In this document: positions 1 to 5,203 of the stretch, one piece after another
How positions within the stretch are numbered: position 1 is the first letter of the stretch
Layout of the letters: each line of letters starts with the position of its first letter
Source: Gulosibacter sediminis
GTDB taxonomy: Bacteria; Actinomycetota; Actinomycetes; Actinomycetales; Microbacteriaceae
Length of the DNA stretch: 5,754 bases
Assembly: GCF_014904065.1 (NCBI RefSeq)
Contig: NZ_JACXJG010000007.1
Location: 25,164-30,917 of the forward strand
Direction: 5' to 3'
The notes under the pieces: model-generated
Told to the model about the DNA's origin: nothing
The model's input: only the letters and a program-made list of their open reading frames with translations
Database searches by the model: none
Program-made: the position numbers and the translations under genes

Positions 1-1013
1 GCCCGCCCACCCGCGAGCACCGACTCGGTGTTCGACAGCTGGCGAATCACGACGGCGAGCACGTGGTCGGGATACTCGGCGGCAAACTCGCCGTAAATCG
101 ACTCGTCGTGCTGACCGTCGTCGCCAATGAGTATCCACTTCACGTGCGGCAGCGTCTCGACGAGCAGGCGCAGGCTCGTGCGCTTGTGCTCGGTACCCGA
201 GCGAAACAGTCGTTTCGTCGTTGGGCCCCAGTCGGTGAGCAGCAGCGGCCCGTAGGGGTAGAGGTTGCGGCTGAGAAAGCGGCTCAGCGTCGGCGCGACA
301 TTCCAGGACCCCGTCGAGAGATAAATAAACGGGGTCGACCCGGCGCCGAACTTCTCGATGAGTCGCTGGTAGAGCACGTTCATGCCGGGCACCGCCATGC
401 GGGCATGCTCGTCGAGGACGAATGTGTTCCAGGCCGCGAGCAGCGGACGCGGCAGCGAGGTCACCATGACGGTGTCGTCAATATCCGAGATGATGCCCAC
501 CTGCTGATCGTCCGGCGCGACGATCACCTGCGACGTCGACAACTGATCGTCGACGGTCTCGAAGACGACGTCGTGCGATCCCGGCTCGAGCTGTACGTCG
601 AAGGTGCCGTCGAGCACGCCGCCGCGATCGGCCTTGAGGTCGAACTCGTGCCCCTCAATTCGCACCTTCACGGTCGAATTCGGCACCGCGACGCGCACGA
701 AGCTGCGCCAGCCGCGCACCGAACGCTCTTTGCTGCGACGCAGCCGCAGCAGCACGAACCGCCGCATCAGCCCATACCGTCGCACCGCCTCGGGCACCAT
801 CTGCACGCGCCCGAGCACGCGCACCTGCCTCGTCGAACCGTAGCCGGTGTAGGCCTCGACCTGCTCGACATCGCCGCGTCGTCGCGCCCGCCGCATCCGC
901 CATTGCTTGAACGAGTCCTCGATGCGAAACGCATTGCTTACGGCGAGTTCGACGAACGGAATGCGCTCCAGCGTGGAGCGTCGCGTGCGGGGCTGCTTCG
1001 CGGCTGGAGTCAC
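1..1013 (-). CDS. App1-like HAD-fold phosphatase (DUF2183), partial, cut by left window edge
   Basis: The visible 337 codons encode a soluble protein whose C-terminal half matches the App1 phosphatidate phosphatase catalytic domain (DUF2183). Visible HAD-type elements are D177-I-D179-D-T181 (nucleophile and acid/base aspartates), S233-T234-G-S-W237, K277 in a GTEHK context, and G297-DDGQHD303 (metal-binding acidic loop). Residues about 30-60 are basic (QWRMRRARRR) and about 130-165 look like a beta-rich domain preceding the catalytic core. Yeast App1 is a Mg-dependent phosphatidate phosphatase; the substrate of bacterial relatives is not established, so lipid phosphatase is inference. The GTG start at 1013 is chosen because no ATG, GTG or TTG lies in frame between it and the upstream gene's stop, and AAGGA sits 7 bases before it. 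It starts 37 bases after the SRAP stop, so it is probably the third gene of a dedA-SRAP-app1 operon. The C-terminus is missing, probably only a short piece. No signal peptide is seen. Confidence 0.88.
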   Translation of the reverse strand, partial: MTPAAKQPRTRRSTLERIPFVELAVSNAFRIEDSFKQWRMRRARRRGDVEQVEAYTGYGSTRQVRVLGRVQMVPEAVRRYGLMRRFVLLRLRRSKERSVRGWRSFVRVAVPNSTVKVRIEGHEFDLKADRGGVLDGTFDVQLEPGSHDVVFETVDDQLSTSQVIVAPDDQQVGIISDIDDTVMVTSLPRPLLAAWNTFVLDEHARMAVPGMNVLYQRLIEKFGAGSTPFIYLSTGSWNVAPTLSRFLSRNLYPYGPLLLTDWGPTTKRLFRSGTEHKRTSLRLLVETLPHVKWILIGDDGQHDESIYGEFAAEYPDHVLAVVIRQLSNTESVLAGGR

Positions 1014-1020
1014 TGCGACA

Positions 1021-1025
1021 TCCTT
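1021..1025 (-). promoter_or_regulatory. Ribosome binding site deciding the App1-like start
   Basis: The minus strand reads AAGGA followed by 7 bases and GTG at 1013. This is a standard Shine-Dalgarno spacing and is the main support for the GTG start of the App1-like gene, which has no other plausible start codon near its N-terminus. Confidence 0.7.
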
Positions 1026-1050
1026 GCACGCCCACGCAAACGAGCGAAAC

Positions 1051-1788
1051 TCACTCGGCGGACTCCGCCGCGGCCTCGGGCTTGACCTCGTCGATCAGGT
1101 GCTCGTCGTTCTCCCGCACGTTGCCGACGCGCTTGCCGACGGGCCGCAACTGCAGCGTCTCCGAGACCGCGAGCGCACGGTCGGCGAAGTCGGTGACGAG
1201 CTCGCCGTTGCCGGCCACCGCCGGGTCGAGCCACTCGTCGACGTCGCCGCGGTCGAGAAACACTGGCGTGCGGTCGTGCAGCCACTGCAGCCTTTCGGTC
1301 GCAGACGCCCGCGTGAGGATCGTCGCCGACAGCAGCCAGGCATCCTCGCCTTCGGCTACGTCGGGGCGCTTCCACCACTCGTAGAGGGCGGCGAACAGGA
1401 GTGAGCTCTCGCCGGGCGGATGCACGTAGAACGGTTGCTTGCTGCCGTCGGCCCGCGTGTGCCACTCGTAGTACCCGTCGACGGGAATCACGGCGCGGCG
1501 CTGCTTCACCGCGGCCCGGAATGTGGGCTTCGACGCTGCCGTCTCGCTACGGGCATTGAAGGCACGCACGGCGACCGATTCATCCTTTGCCCAACTCGGC
1601 ACGAGCCCCCATTTCGCGGTTTCGAGGCGCCGCACGGGCTCGTCGGCGGGCGCGTCGACGACCACGCGAATGCGCGTGGTCGGGGCCACGTTGTAGGAGG
1701 TACCGGGTGCGTCGTCGCTGACCCGTTCGATGTCGAGCTCGGCGGTGAGCTCGCCGGTGGCGCGAGCCACCACAAATCTGCCGCACAT
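1051..1788 (-). CDS. SOS response-associated peptidase (SRAP) family protein, YedK/HMCES-type abasic-site DNA-protein crosslinker
   Basis: The 245-residue protein is a full-length SRAP domain. Proteins of this family (E. coli YedK, human HMCES) use Cys2, exposed after removal of Met1, to form a thiazolidine crosslink with abasic sites in single-stranded DNA, shielding them during replication. The sequence shows the N-terminal MCGRF motif with Cys2, YNVAPT at 32-37, KWGLVPSWAK at 59-68, N78 in FNARSE, E108 in GYYEW, and H171 in LHDRTPV. These match YedK Cys2, Asn75, Glu105 and His160, so the active site appears complete. The common HDRMP motif reads HDRTP here, a minor change. The C-terminus beyond about residue 230 is an acidic, alanine-rich tail. 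The start is fixed by the need for Met-Cys. It begins 10 bases after the dedA stop without a clear Shine-Dalgarno, which suggests translational coupling. No LexA box is visible just upstream, so damage control, if any, would act at the operon promoter. Confidence 0.95.
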   Translation of the reverse strand: MCGRFVVARATGELTAELDIERVSDDAPGTSYNVAPTTRIRVVVDAPADEPVRRLETAKWGLVPSWAKDESVAVRAFNARSETAASKPTFRAAVKQRRAVIPVDGYYEWHTRADGSKQPFYVHPPGESSLLFAALYEWWKRPDVAEGEDAWLLSATILTRASATERLQWLHDRTPVFLDRGDVDEWLDPAVAGNGELVTDFADRALAVSETLQLRPVGKRVGNVRENDEHLIDEVKPEAAAESAE

Positions 1789-1798
1789 GGCGCCGAGC

Positions 1799-2470
1799 TT
1801 AGGGCACCGTGCTTGGGTCGGGCTTCGTGTCGGCCGCGAGCTGGGTGGCGACTCGCTTCGAGAGCCACCGCTTGGCGAGCCACATCACGAGCACGAACAC
1901 GGCGATGATCGCGGCGAAGATGAACCCGGCCCAGTGCAGTTGCGTGCTGAGCTGCTGGAAGCTCGACGTGGCGAAGGCGCCGACCGAGACGTAGGCGACC
2001 GCCCAGAGCAGGCAGGCGGGCAGAGTCCATGCCATGAACTTGCGGTAGCGCATCCGTGCCATGCCGGCCGTGACCGGCACGAGCGAGTGGAACACCGGCA
2101 AGAACCGCGAGACAAACACCGCGAGCCCGCCGCGCTGCGCGAGCAGGGTCTCGGCCTGCGCCCAATTCTCGAGGCCGATGCGCCGACCGAGCCACGAGCG
2201 TTTCAGCGTTGGCCCAAGCCAGCGGCCGAGCGCGTAGCCGATCGATTCGCCGGCGAGTGCGCCGAGCACGGCTGCGATGACGATGAGCCCCCAGCGCTCG
2301 AAGCTCGTGACGCTCGTCGCGGTGACGAGCAACGTCGCATCGCCCGGCACGAGGAAGCCGACAAAGAGGCTCGTCTCGAGCAGCAGGCCAAGAAATGCGA
2401 TGCCAGCGACGAGCCACAGGTTCATGCCCTGCACCGTTTCGATGACGGTGTTGAGCAGGTCGGCGAGCAT
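1799..2470 (-). CDS. DedA family (VTT/SNARE-associated domain) integral membrane protein
   Basis: A 223-residue membrane protein with the DedA/VTT layout: hydrophobic segment and re-entrant loop at about 17-52, a helix at about 61-85, a second re-entrant region at about 115-136, and helices at about 143-168 and 177-202, then a basic cytoplasmic tail. Hallmarks are E32 and F39-LVPGD44 in the first half, and R122-FLP125 with VP-TAGM at 131-137 in the second. Family members affect membrane potential, envelope integrity and antibiotic tolerance, and some (UptA/YngC type) recycle undecaprenyl phosphate across the membrane; others move phospholipids. Which lipid or ion this one handles cannot be read from sequence. 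The second arginine of the usual R-F-x-P-x-x-R motif, essential in E. coli YqjA, is His128 here. It is the first gene of the leftward cluster and divergent from cydA across 195 bases. ATG at 2470 gives a normal N-terminus; AGG lies 8 bases upstream, a weak ribosome binding site. Confidence 0.93.
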   Translation of the reverse strand: MLADLLNTVIETVQGMNLWLVAGIAFLGLLLETSLFVGFLVPGDATLLVTATSVTSFERWGLIVIAAVLGALAGESIGYALGRWLGPTLKRSWLGRRIGLENWAQAETLLAQRGGLAVFVSRFLPVFHSLVPVTAGMARMRYRKFMAWTLPACLLWAVAYVSVGAFATSSFQQLSTQLHWAGFIFAAIIAVFVLVMWLAKRWLSKRVATQLAADTKPDPSTVP

Positions 2471-2528
2471 CTCGACAGCCTAGGCAACAAGCATGAGAAC
2501 GAGGTGTGGATGCGCCCGCTCTGCCGCG

Positions 2529-2534
2529 CTACAA
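2529..2534 (+). promoter_or_regulatory. Isolated CTACAA half-site
   Basis: CTACAA here is the same hexamer as the left arm of the perfect palindrome at 2592-2604, starting 63 bases earlier, close to six helical turns. It could be an auxiliary half-site for the same regulator. Alone it would be unremarkable. Confidence 0.3.
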
Positions 2535-2536
2535 CG

Positions 2537-2563
2537 CTCGAGTTCGAGATTCTCGAGGTCGAG
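2537..2563. repeat. 27-base imperfect palindrome of TCGAG elements, possible operator
   Basis: Centred on T2550, the sequence reads CTCGA-gt-TCGAGA, then T, then TCTCGA-gg-TCGAG, so 11 of 13 base pairs are symmetric, with a perfect 13-base core at 2544-2556. The same stretch can be read as a tandem repeat: CTCGAG-T-TCGAGAT at 2537-2550 and CTCGAG-G-TCGAGAT at 2552-2565, differing at one base. It lies 67-93 bases upstream of the dedA start and next to a possible dedA -10 box, a suitable place for a repressor of the leftward operon. The regulator is unknown. Confidence 0.5.
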
Positions 2564-2564
2564 A

Positions 2565-2570
2565 TATCTA
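2565..2570 (-). promoter_or_regulatory. Possible -10 box of the leftward dedA promoter
   Basis: The minus strand reads TAGATA here, a reasonable -10 hexamer, which would start transcription near 2558 within the 27-base palindrome. No convincing -35 lies 16-18 bases upstream (the 17-base position reads AGAGCA), so the call is weak. Confidence 0.25.
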
Positions 2571-2591
2571 AACGTTTGCTGATGAATTGCT

Positions 2592-2604
2592 CTACAATTT
2601 GTAG
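2592..2604. promoter_or_regulatory. Perfect 13-base palindrome CTACAA-T-TTGTAG, candidate operator
   Basis: The two six-base arms are exact inverse complements around T2598. The single-base centre rules out an RNA hairpin, so protein binding to DNA is the likely role. TACA...TGTA half-sites are typical of BlaI/MecI/CopY repressors, whose known sites usually have a two-base centre (TACA-NN-TGTA); here the gap between TACA and TGTA is three bases (ATT), so the family assignment is tentative. It overlaps the likely cydA -10 box, as expected for a repressor site, and lies close enough to the dedA promoter to affect both directions. Confidence 0.55.
2593..2598 (+). promoter_or_regulatory. Likely -10 box of the cydA promoter
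   Basis: TACAAT differs from consensus TATAAT at one base and lies in the most A/T-rich part of the region, giving a start near 2605 and a leader of about 60 bases. The -35 position at 17 bases (2570-2575) reads AAACGT, a poor match, so the promoter may need an activator or an alternative sigma factor. It sits inside the 13-base palindrome. Confidence 0.4.
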
Positions 2605-2606
2605 TT

Positions 2607-2628
2607 GTTCGGCACGGCGTCTCCGAAC
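2607..2628 (+). promoter_or_regulatory. Small hairpin in the cydA leader
   Basis: GTTCGG (2607-2612) and CCGAAC (2623-2628) form a perfect 6-bp stem with a 10-base loop, just after the predicted transcription start. It may stabilise the 5' end or be a DNA palindrome. No riboswitch is recognised. Confidence 0.3.
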
Positions 2629-2650
2629 GTCACTTTCCCACTCATGTTGA

Positions 2651-2660
2651 TTGTAGGGAG
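2651..2660 (+). promoter_or_regulatory. cydA ribosome binding site overlapping a TTGTAG half-site
   Basis: AGGGAG at 2655-2660 lies 5 bases before the GTG at 2666 and fixes that start. The preceding TTGTAG (2651-2656) repeats the right arm of the upstream palindrome, starting 52 bases further on, about five helical turns. Confidence 0.6.
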
Positions 2661-2665
2661 CGCTT

Positions 2666-4093
2666 GTGGAAGCACTATTGGATCCGCTCATTCTGTCGCG
2701 CTGGCAGTTCGGTCTCACGACGCTGTACCACTTCCTATTCGTGCCGATCACGCTCGGCGTGGTGCTCTGCGTCGCGATCTGGCAGACCGCGTGGCTGCGC
2801 ACCGGCAAGGTGCAGTACCTGCAGCTGACGAAGTTCTTCGGCAACATCTTCCTCATCAACTTCGCGATGGGCATCGTCACCGGCATCGTGCAGGAGTTCC
2901 AGTTCGGCATGAACTGGTCGAACTACTCGCGCTTCGTCGGCGACATCTTCGGCGCCCCGCTCGCCTTCGAGGGCCTCGTCGCCTTCTTCATGGAGGCGAC
3001 CTTCATCGGCCTGTGGATCTTCGGGTGGGACAAGCTCAAGCCGGGCCTGCACCTGCTCACCATCTGGATGACTGTGCTCGGCACCTGGGTCTCGGCCTAC
3101 TTCATCCTCGCCGCGAACGCGTTCATGCAGAACCCGGTCGGCTTCGAGTTCAACCCCGACACCGGCCGTGCCGAACTCGTCGACTTCATGGCCGTGCTCA
3201 CGAACCCGGTCGCGCTGGCGCAGCTGCCGCACACGCTCGCCGCCTCGGTGATGCTCGCCGGCACGATCATCGTCGGTGTCGCGGCCTGGCACCTGCGCAA
3301 GGGCCAACACTTCGACGTGTTCCGCCCTGCCATGCGCTTCGGGCTCTGGACGGTGCTCATCTCGGGCTTCGCCGTCATGCTCTCGGGCCACGAGCTCGGC
3401 CTCGCAATGACCGCAACGCAGCCGATGAAGATGGCGGCGGCCGAGGCGATGTGGAACACCTCGTCGGGCGCCGACGCCTCGTTCTCGCTCTTCTCGATCG
3501 GAACCCCCGACGGCACCGAGGAGGTGTGGTCGCTGCGAGTGCCCTACGTCTCCGCGTTCCTTGCGACGAACAGCTTCAGCGGCACGGTCGAGGGCATCAA
3601 CGACCTCCAGGCGCAGTATCAGGAGCTCTATGGCGCCGACCAGATCTATTCCCCGGTCATCTGGGTCACCTACTGGTCGTTCCGCTGGATGATGTTCTTC
3701 GGCATGGCGTCGATGGCCATCGCGCTCGTGGGCCTTTGGGTGACGCGCAAGAACTACGCGACAAAGAACTGGCACTACCAGATCGCGATCTGGACGGCGA
3801 CATTCCCGCTCTGGGGCATCCTCATCGGCTGGGTCTTCACCGAAATGGGCCGACAACCGTGGCTCGTGTTCGGGCTCATGCCCACCGAGGCCGGCGTCTC
3901 GCCGAACGTGTCGGGGCTGAGCGTGCTCATCTCGCTCATCGCCTTCACACTCATCTACGGCATCCTCGCCATCGTCGAGGTGAAGCTGATCCTGCGCGCG
4001 GCGCAGTCCGACCCCATCCAGGTGCCCGGCGTGAATGACGAGGGCATCGTCGAGAACGTCGAGGACGTCAAGGTGAAAGCGAGCGTCTACTAA
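2666..4093 (+). CDS. cydA: Cytochrome bd menaquinol/ubiquinol oxidase subunit I
   Basis: A 475-residue, nine-helix membrane protein that carries all three hemes of cytochrome bd oxidase (b558, b595, d) and oxidises quinol while reducing oxygen to water. Key residues are present: H22 (heme b595 ligand, E. coli H19), E102 and E110 (proton path, E. coli E99/E107), H189 and M342 (heme b558 ligands, E. coli H186/M393), K255 and E260 in the Q loop (E. coli K252/E257), R340 in YWSFR, and E393-MGRQPW399 (E. coli E445/R448 region). The Q loop is the short type, which accounts for a length below E. coli's 522 residues. In an actinobacterium the donor is presumably menaquinol. GTG at 2666 is chosen for AGGGAG five bases upstream and for the canonical N-terminus LSRWQFG-TT-YHFLF. 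The stop overlaps the cydB start by one base (TAATG), so the two are translationally coupled. The promoter region with a palindrome over the -10 suggests repression. No frameshift or missing ligand is seen. Confidence 0.98.
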   Translation: MEALLDPLILSRWQFGLTTLYHFLFVPITLGVVLCVAIWQTAWLRTGKVQYLQLTKFFGNIFLINFAMGIVTGIVQEFQFGMNWSNYSRFVGDIFGAPLAFEGLVAFFMEATFIGLWIFGWDKLKPGLHLLTIWMTVLGTWVSAYFILAANAFMQNPVGFEFNPDTGRAELVDFMAVLTNPVALAQLPHTLAASVMLAGTIIVGVAAWHLRKGQHFDVFRPAMRFGLWTVLISGFAVMLSGHELGLAMTATQPMKMAAAEAMWNTSSGADASFSLFSIGTPDGTEEVWSLRVPYVSAFLATNSFSGTVEGINDLQAQYQELYGADQIYSPVIWVTYWSFRWMMFFGMASMAIALVGLWVTRKNYATKNWHYQIAIWTATFPLWGILIGWVFTEMGRQPWLVFGLMPTEAGVSPNVSGLSVLISLIAFTLIYGILAIVEVKLILRAAQSDPIQVPGVNDEGIVENVEDVKVKASVY

Positions 4094-5145
4094 TGGAACT
4101 TCAGGTCGTTTTCTTCTGGATCATCGCCTTCATGTTCATCGGGTATTTCGTACTCGATGGCTTCGACTTCGGCGTTGGCATCGCGCTGCCGATCATCGGC
4201 AAGGACGACACCGACCGGCGCATCCTCATCAACACAATCGGCCCGATCTGGGACTTGAACGAGACCTGGGTGATCGTCGCCGGCGCGCTCATGTTCGCCG
4301 CGTTCCCCGAGTGGTACGCAACGGTGTTCTCGGGTGCCTACCTCGTGCTGCTGCTGATTCTGCTCGCGCTCATCCTGCGCGGCGTCTCGTTCGAGTACCG
4401 GCACCAGGGCAAAGGCGTGCGCTGGACGCGCAGCTTCGATTGGATGATCTTCATCGGCTCGGCACTGCCCGCGTTGCTCTGGGGCGCGGCCTTCGCGAAC
4501 ATCGTGCGCGGCATGCCGATGGAGTCGGTGCAGCAGACCGTCGGTGACCTCAACTTCGAGTTCCACTTCAACTACACCGGCACGCTGCTCGACCTGCTCA
4601 ACCCCTACGCGCTGCTCGGTGGGCTGACGACGCTTGCGCTGTTCAGCTACCACGGCCTCACCTTCATTACGCGCAAGACGGATGGGGAACTCCGGGAGCG
4701 CGCGCACCGCGCGGCTACCTGGGTCGGCGTCGCGGTCGCGGTGCTCGCGCTCGCGTTCCTCGGCTGGACCGTTGCCGCGTACTTCTCGGTCGCCGGGCTC
4801 ATCCTCTCTCTCGTGGCGGTCGTGTCGTTCCTGGCGTCGTGGGTGGCCAACCTGCTGCGCCGCGACTCTGCCGCGTTCGCGCTCGGCTGCGCCACGGTGA
4901 TCACCGCGGTGTGGTCGCTGTTCGCGGCGCTGTTCCCAGTGCTCATGCGCAACCTCGCGGGCGGCGACGACCTCACGATCTGGAACGGCTCGGCGAGCGA
5001 CATGACGCTCTCGATCATGTTCTGGTCGTTCGTCGTGATCATGCCGCTCGTGCTCGGCTACCAGGGGTGGAGCTTCTGGACGTTCCGCAAGCGGCTGCGG
5101 CGCACCGACTTCGAGTCGCACGCCGAGGCGCCCGCGATCGCCTGA
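4093..5145 (+). CDS. cydB: Cytochrome bd oxidase subunit II
   Basis: A 350-residue, eight- to nine-helix membrane protein, the structural partner of CydA in the bd oxidase heterodimer; it binds no essential heme but is needed for assembly. Recognisable motifs are G17-YFVLDGFDFGVG29 in the first helix, G50-PIWDLNETWVI61 and F68-AAFPEWYA76. The usual WDGNE motif reads WDLNE here (L55), a small departure. Further helices run at about 77-95, 115-135, 168-188, 206-226, 229-252, 258-285 and 305-330, followed by a basic then acidic tail. The ATG is set by the one-base overlap with the cydA stop; no good Shine-Dalgarno is at normal distance, so reinitiation by ribosomes finishing cydA is likely. A third small subunit gene (cydX or cydS type) is not found in the 58 bases after cydB, and cydDC does not follow. 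A GC-rich hairpin spans the stop codon. Confidence 0.97.
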   Translation: MELQVVFFWIIAFMFIGYFVLDGFDFGVGIALPIIGKDDTDRRILINTIGPIWDLNETWVIVAGALMFAAFPEWYATVFSGAYLVLLLILLALILRGVSFEYRHQGKGVRWTRSFDWMIFIGSALPALLWGAAFANIVRGMPMESVQQTVGDLNFEFHFNYTGTLLDLLNPYALLGGLTTLALFSYHGLTFITRKTDGELRERAHRAATWVGVAVAVLALAFLGWTVAAYFSVAGLILSLVAVVSFLASWVANLLRRDSAAFALGCATVITAVWSLFAALFPVLMRNLAGGDDLTIWNGSASDMTLSIMFWSFVVIMPLVLGYQGWSFWTFRKRLRRTDFESHAEAPAIA

Positions 5146-5163
5146 GCCGATTGCGCTCAGGCG
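5139..5163 (+). terminator. GC-rich hairpin across the cydB stop codon, possible terminator or attenuator
   Basis: CGCCTGAGC (5139-5147) and GCTCAGGCG (5155-5163) form a perfect 9-bp stem with a 7-base loop (CGATTGC), and the cydB TGA (5143-5145) lies inside the left arm. There is no T-run after it (GCCGCGGGAGG follows), so it is not a classical intrinsic terminator, though actinobacterial terminators often lack one. It could equally block 3' exonuclease decay of cydAB mRNA. Translating ribosomes reaching the stop would keep it open. Confidence 0.5.
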
Positions 5164-5192
5164 GCCGCGGGAGGATGTTCGCAGCCAATTTC

Positions 5193-5198
5193 AGGAGG
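5193..5198 (+). promoter_or_regulatory. Strong ribosome binding site of the PEBP-family gene
   Basis: AGGAGG, five bases before the ATG at 5204, is a perfect anti-16S match, much stronger than the other sites in the window. It fixes the start and suggests high translation independent of cydB. No clear promoter is seen in the 58 bases between cydB and this gene, so transcription may come from cydAB read-through past the hairpin. Confidence 0.75.
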
Positions 5199-5203
5199 TA
5201 GCA

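Larger units (their letters stand above)
2471..2665. promoter_or_regulatory. Divergent intergenic regulatory region between dedA and cydA
   Basis: This 195-base stretch separates the leftward dedA cluster from rightward cydAB and is visibly more A/T-rich than the genes, especially from about 2560 to 2660. It must hold the promoters for both directions. It contains four copies of the hexamer CTACAA/TTGTAG, an imperfect 27-base palindrome, the short palindromes AGATATCT (2562-2569) and AAACGTTT (2570-2577), a leader hairpin and the cydA ribosome binding site. No Rex-type TTGTG-N8-CACAA or CRP-type TGTGA-N6-TCACA site is evident, although such sites control cyd genes in some other actinobacteria. 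Confidence 0.8.

Noticed and set aside
63..1085. A 340-codon plus-strand open frame opposite the App1-like gene
   Set aside because: Its translation is rich in Arg, His and Glu with no recognisable domain, while the minus strand carries clear HAD motifs. It is a shadow frame from high GC.
1506..2417. A 303-codon minus-strand open frame spanning the dedA-SRAP junction
   Set aside because: It overlaps two well-supported genes in a different frame and its translation is Arg/Ala-rich noise.
2471..2665. Rex or CRP binding site before cydA
   Set aside because: No TTGTG-N8-CACAA or TGTGA-N6-TCACA pattern could be found; the palindromes present have different sequences.
2735..3856. A 373-codon antisense open frame within cydA
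   Set aside because: Highly charged, low-complexity translation typical of antisense frames in GC-rich genes, with no ribosome binding site or domain.
2605..4038. A 477-codon plus-strand open frame overlapping cydA
   Set aside because: It is the +1-shifted shadow of cydA, Arg/His/Pro-rich with no membrane character. cydA in the other frame has all heme ligands.
4090..5121. A 343-codon antisense open frame covering nearly all of cydB
   Set aside because: Composition is dominated by Glu, Arg, Asp and His, as expected from the complement of a hydrophobic protein gene. No family is recognised.
5146..5203. Small third subunit gene (cydX-like) after cydB
   Set aside because: The gap is only 58 bases and has no open frame with a start and ribosome binding site before the PEBP gene.
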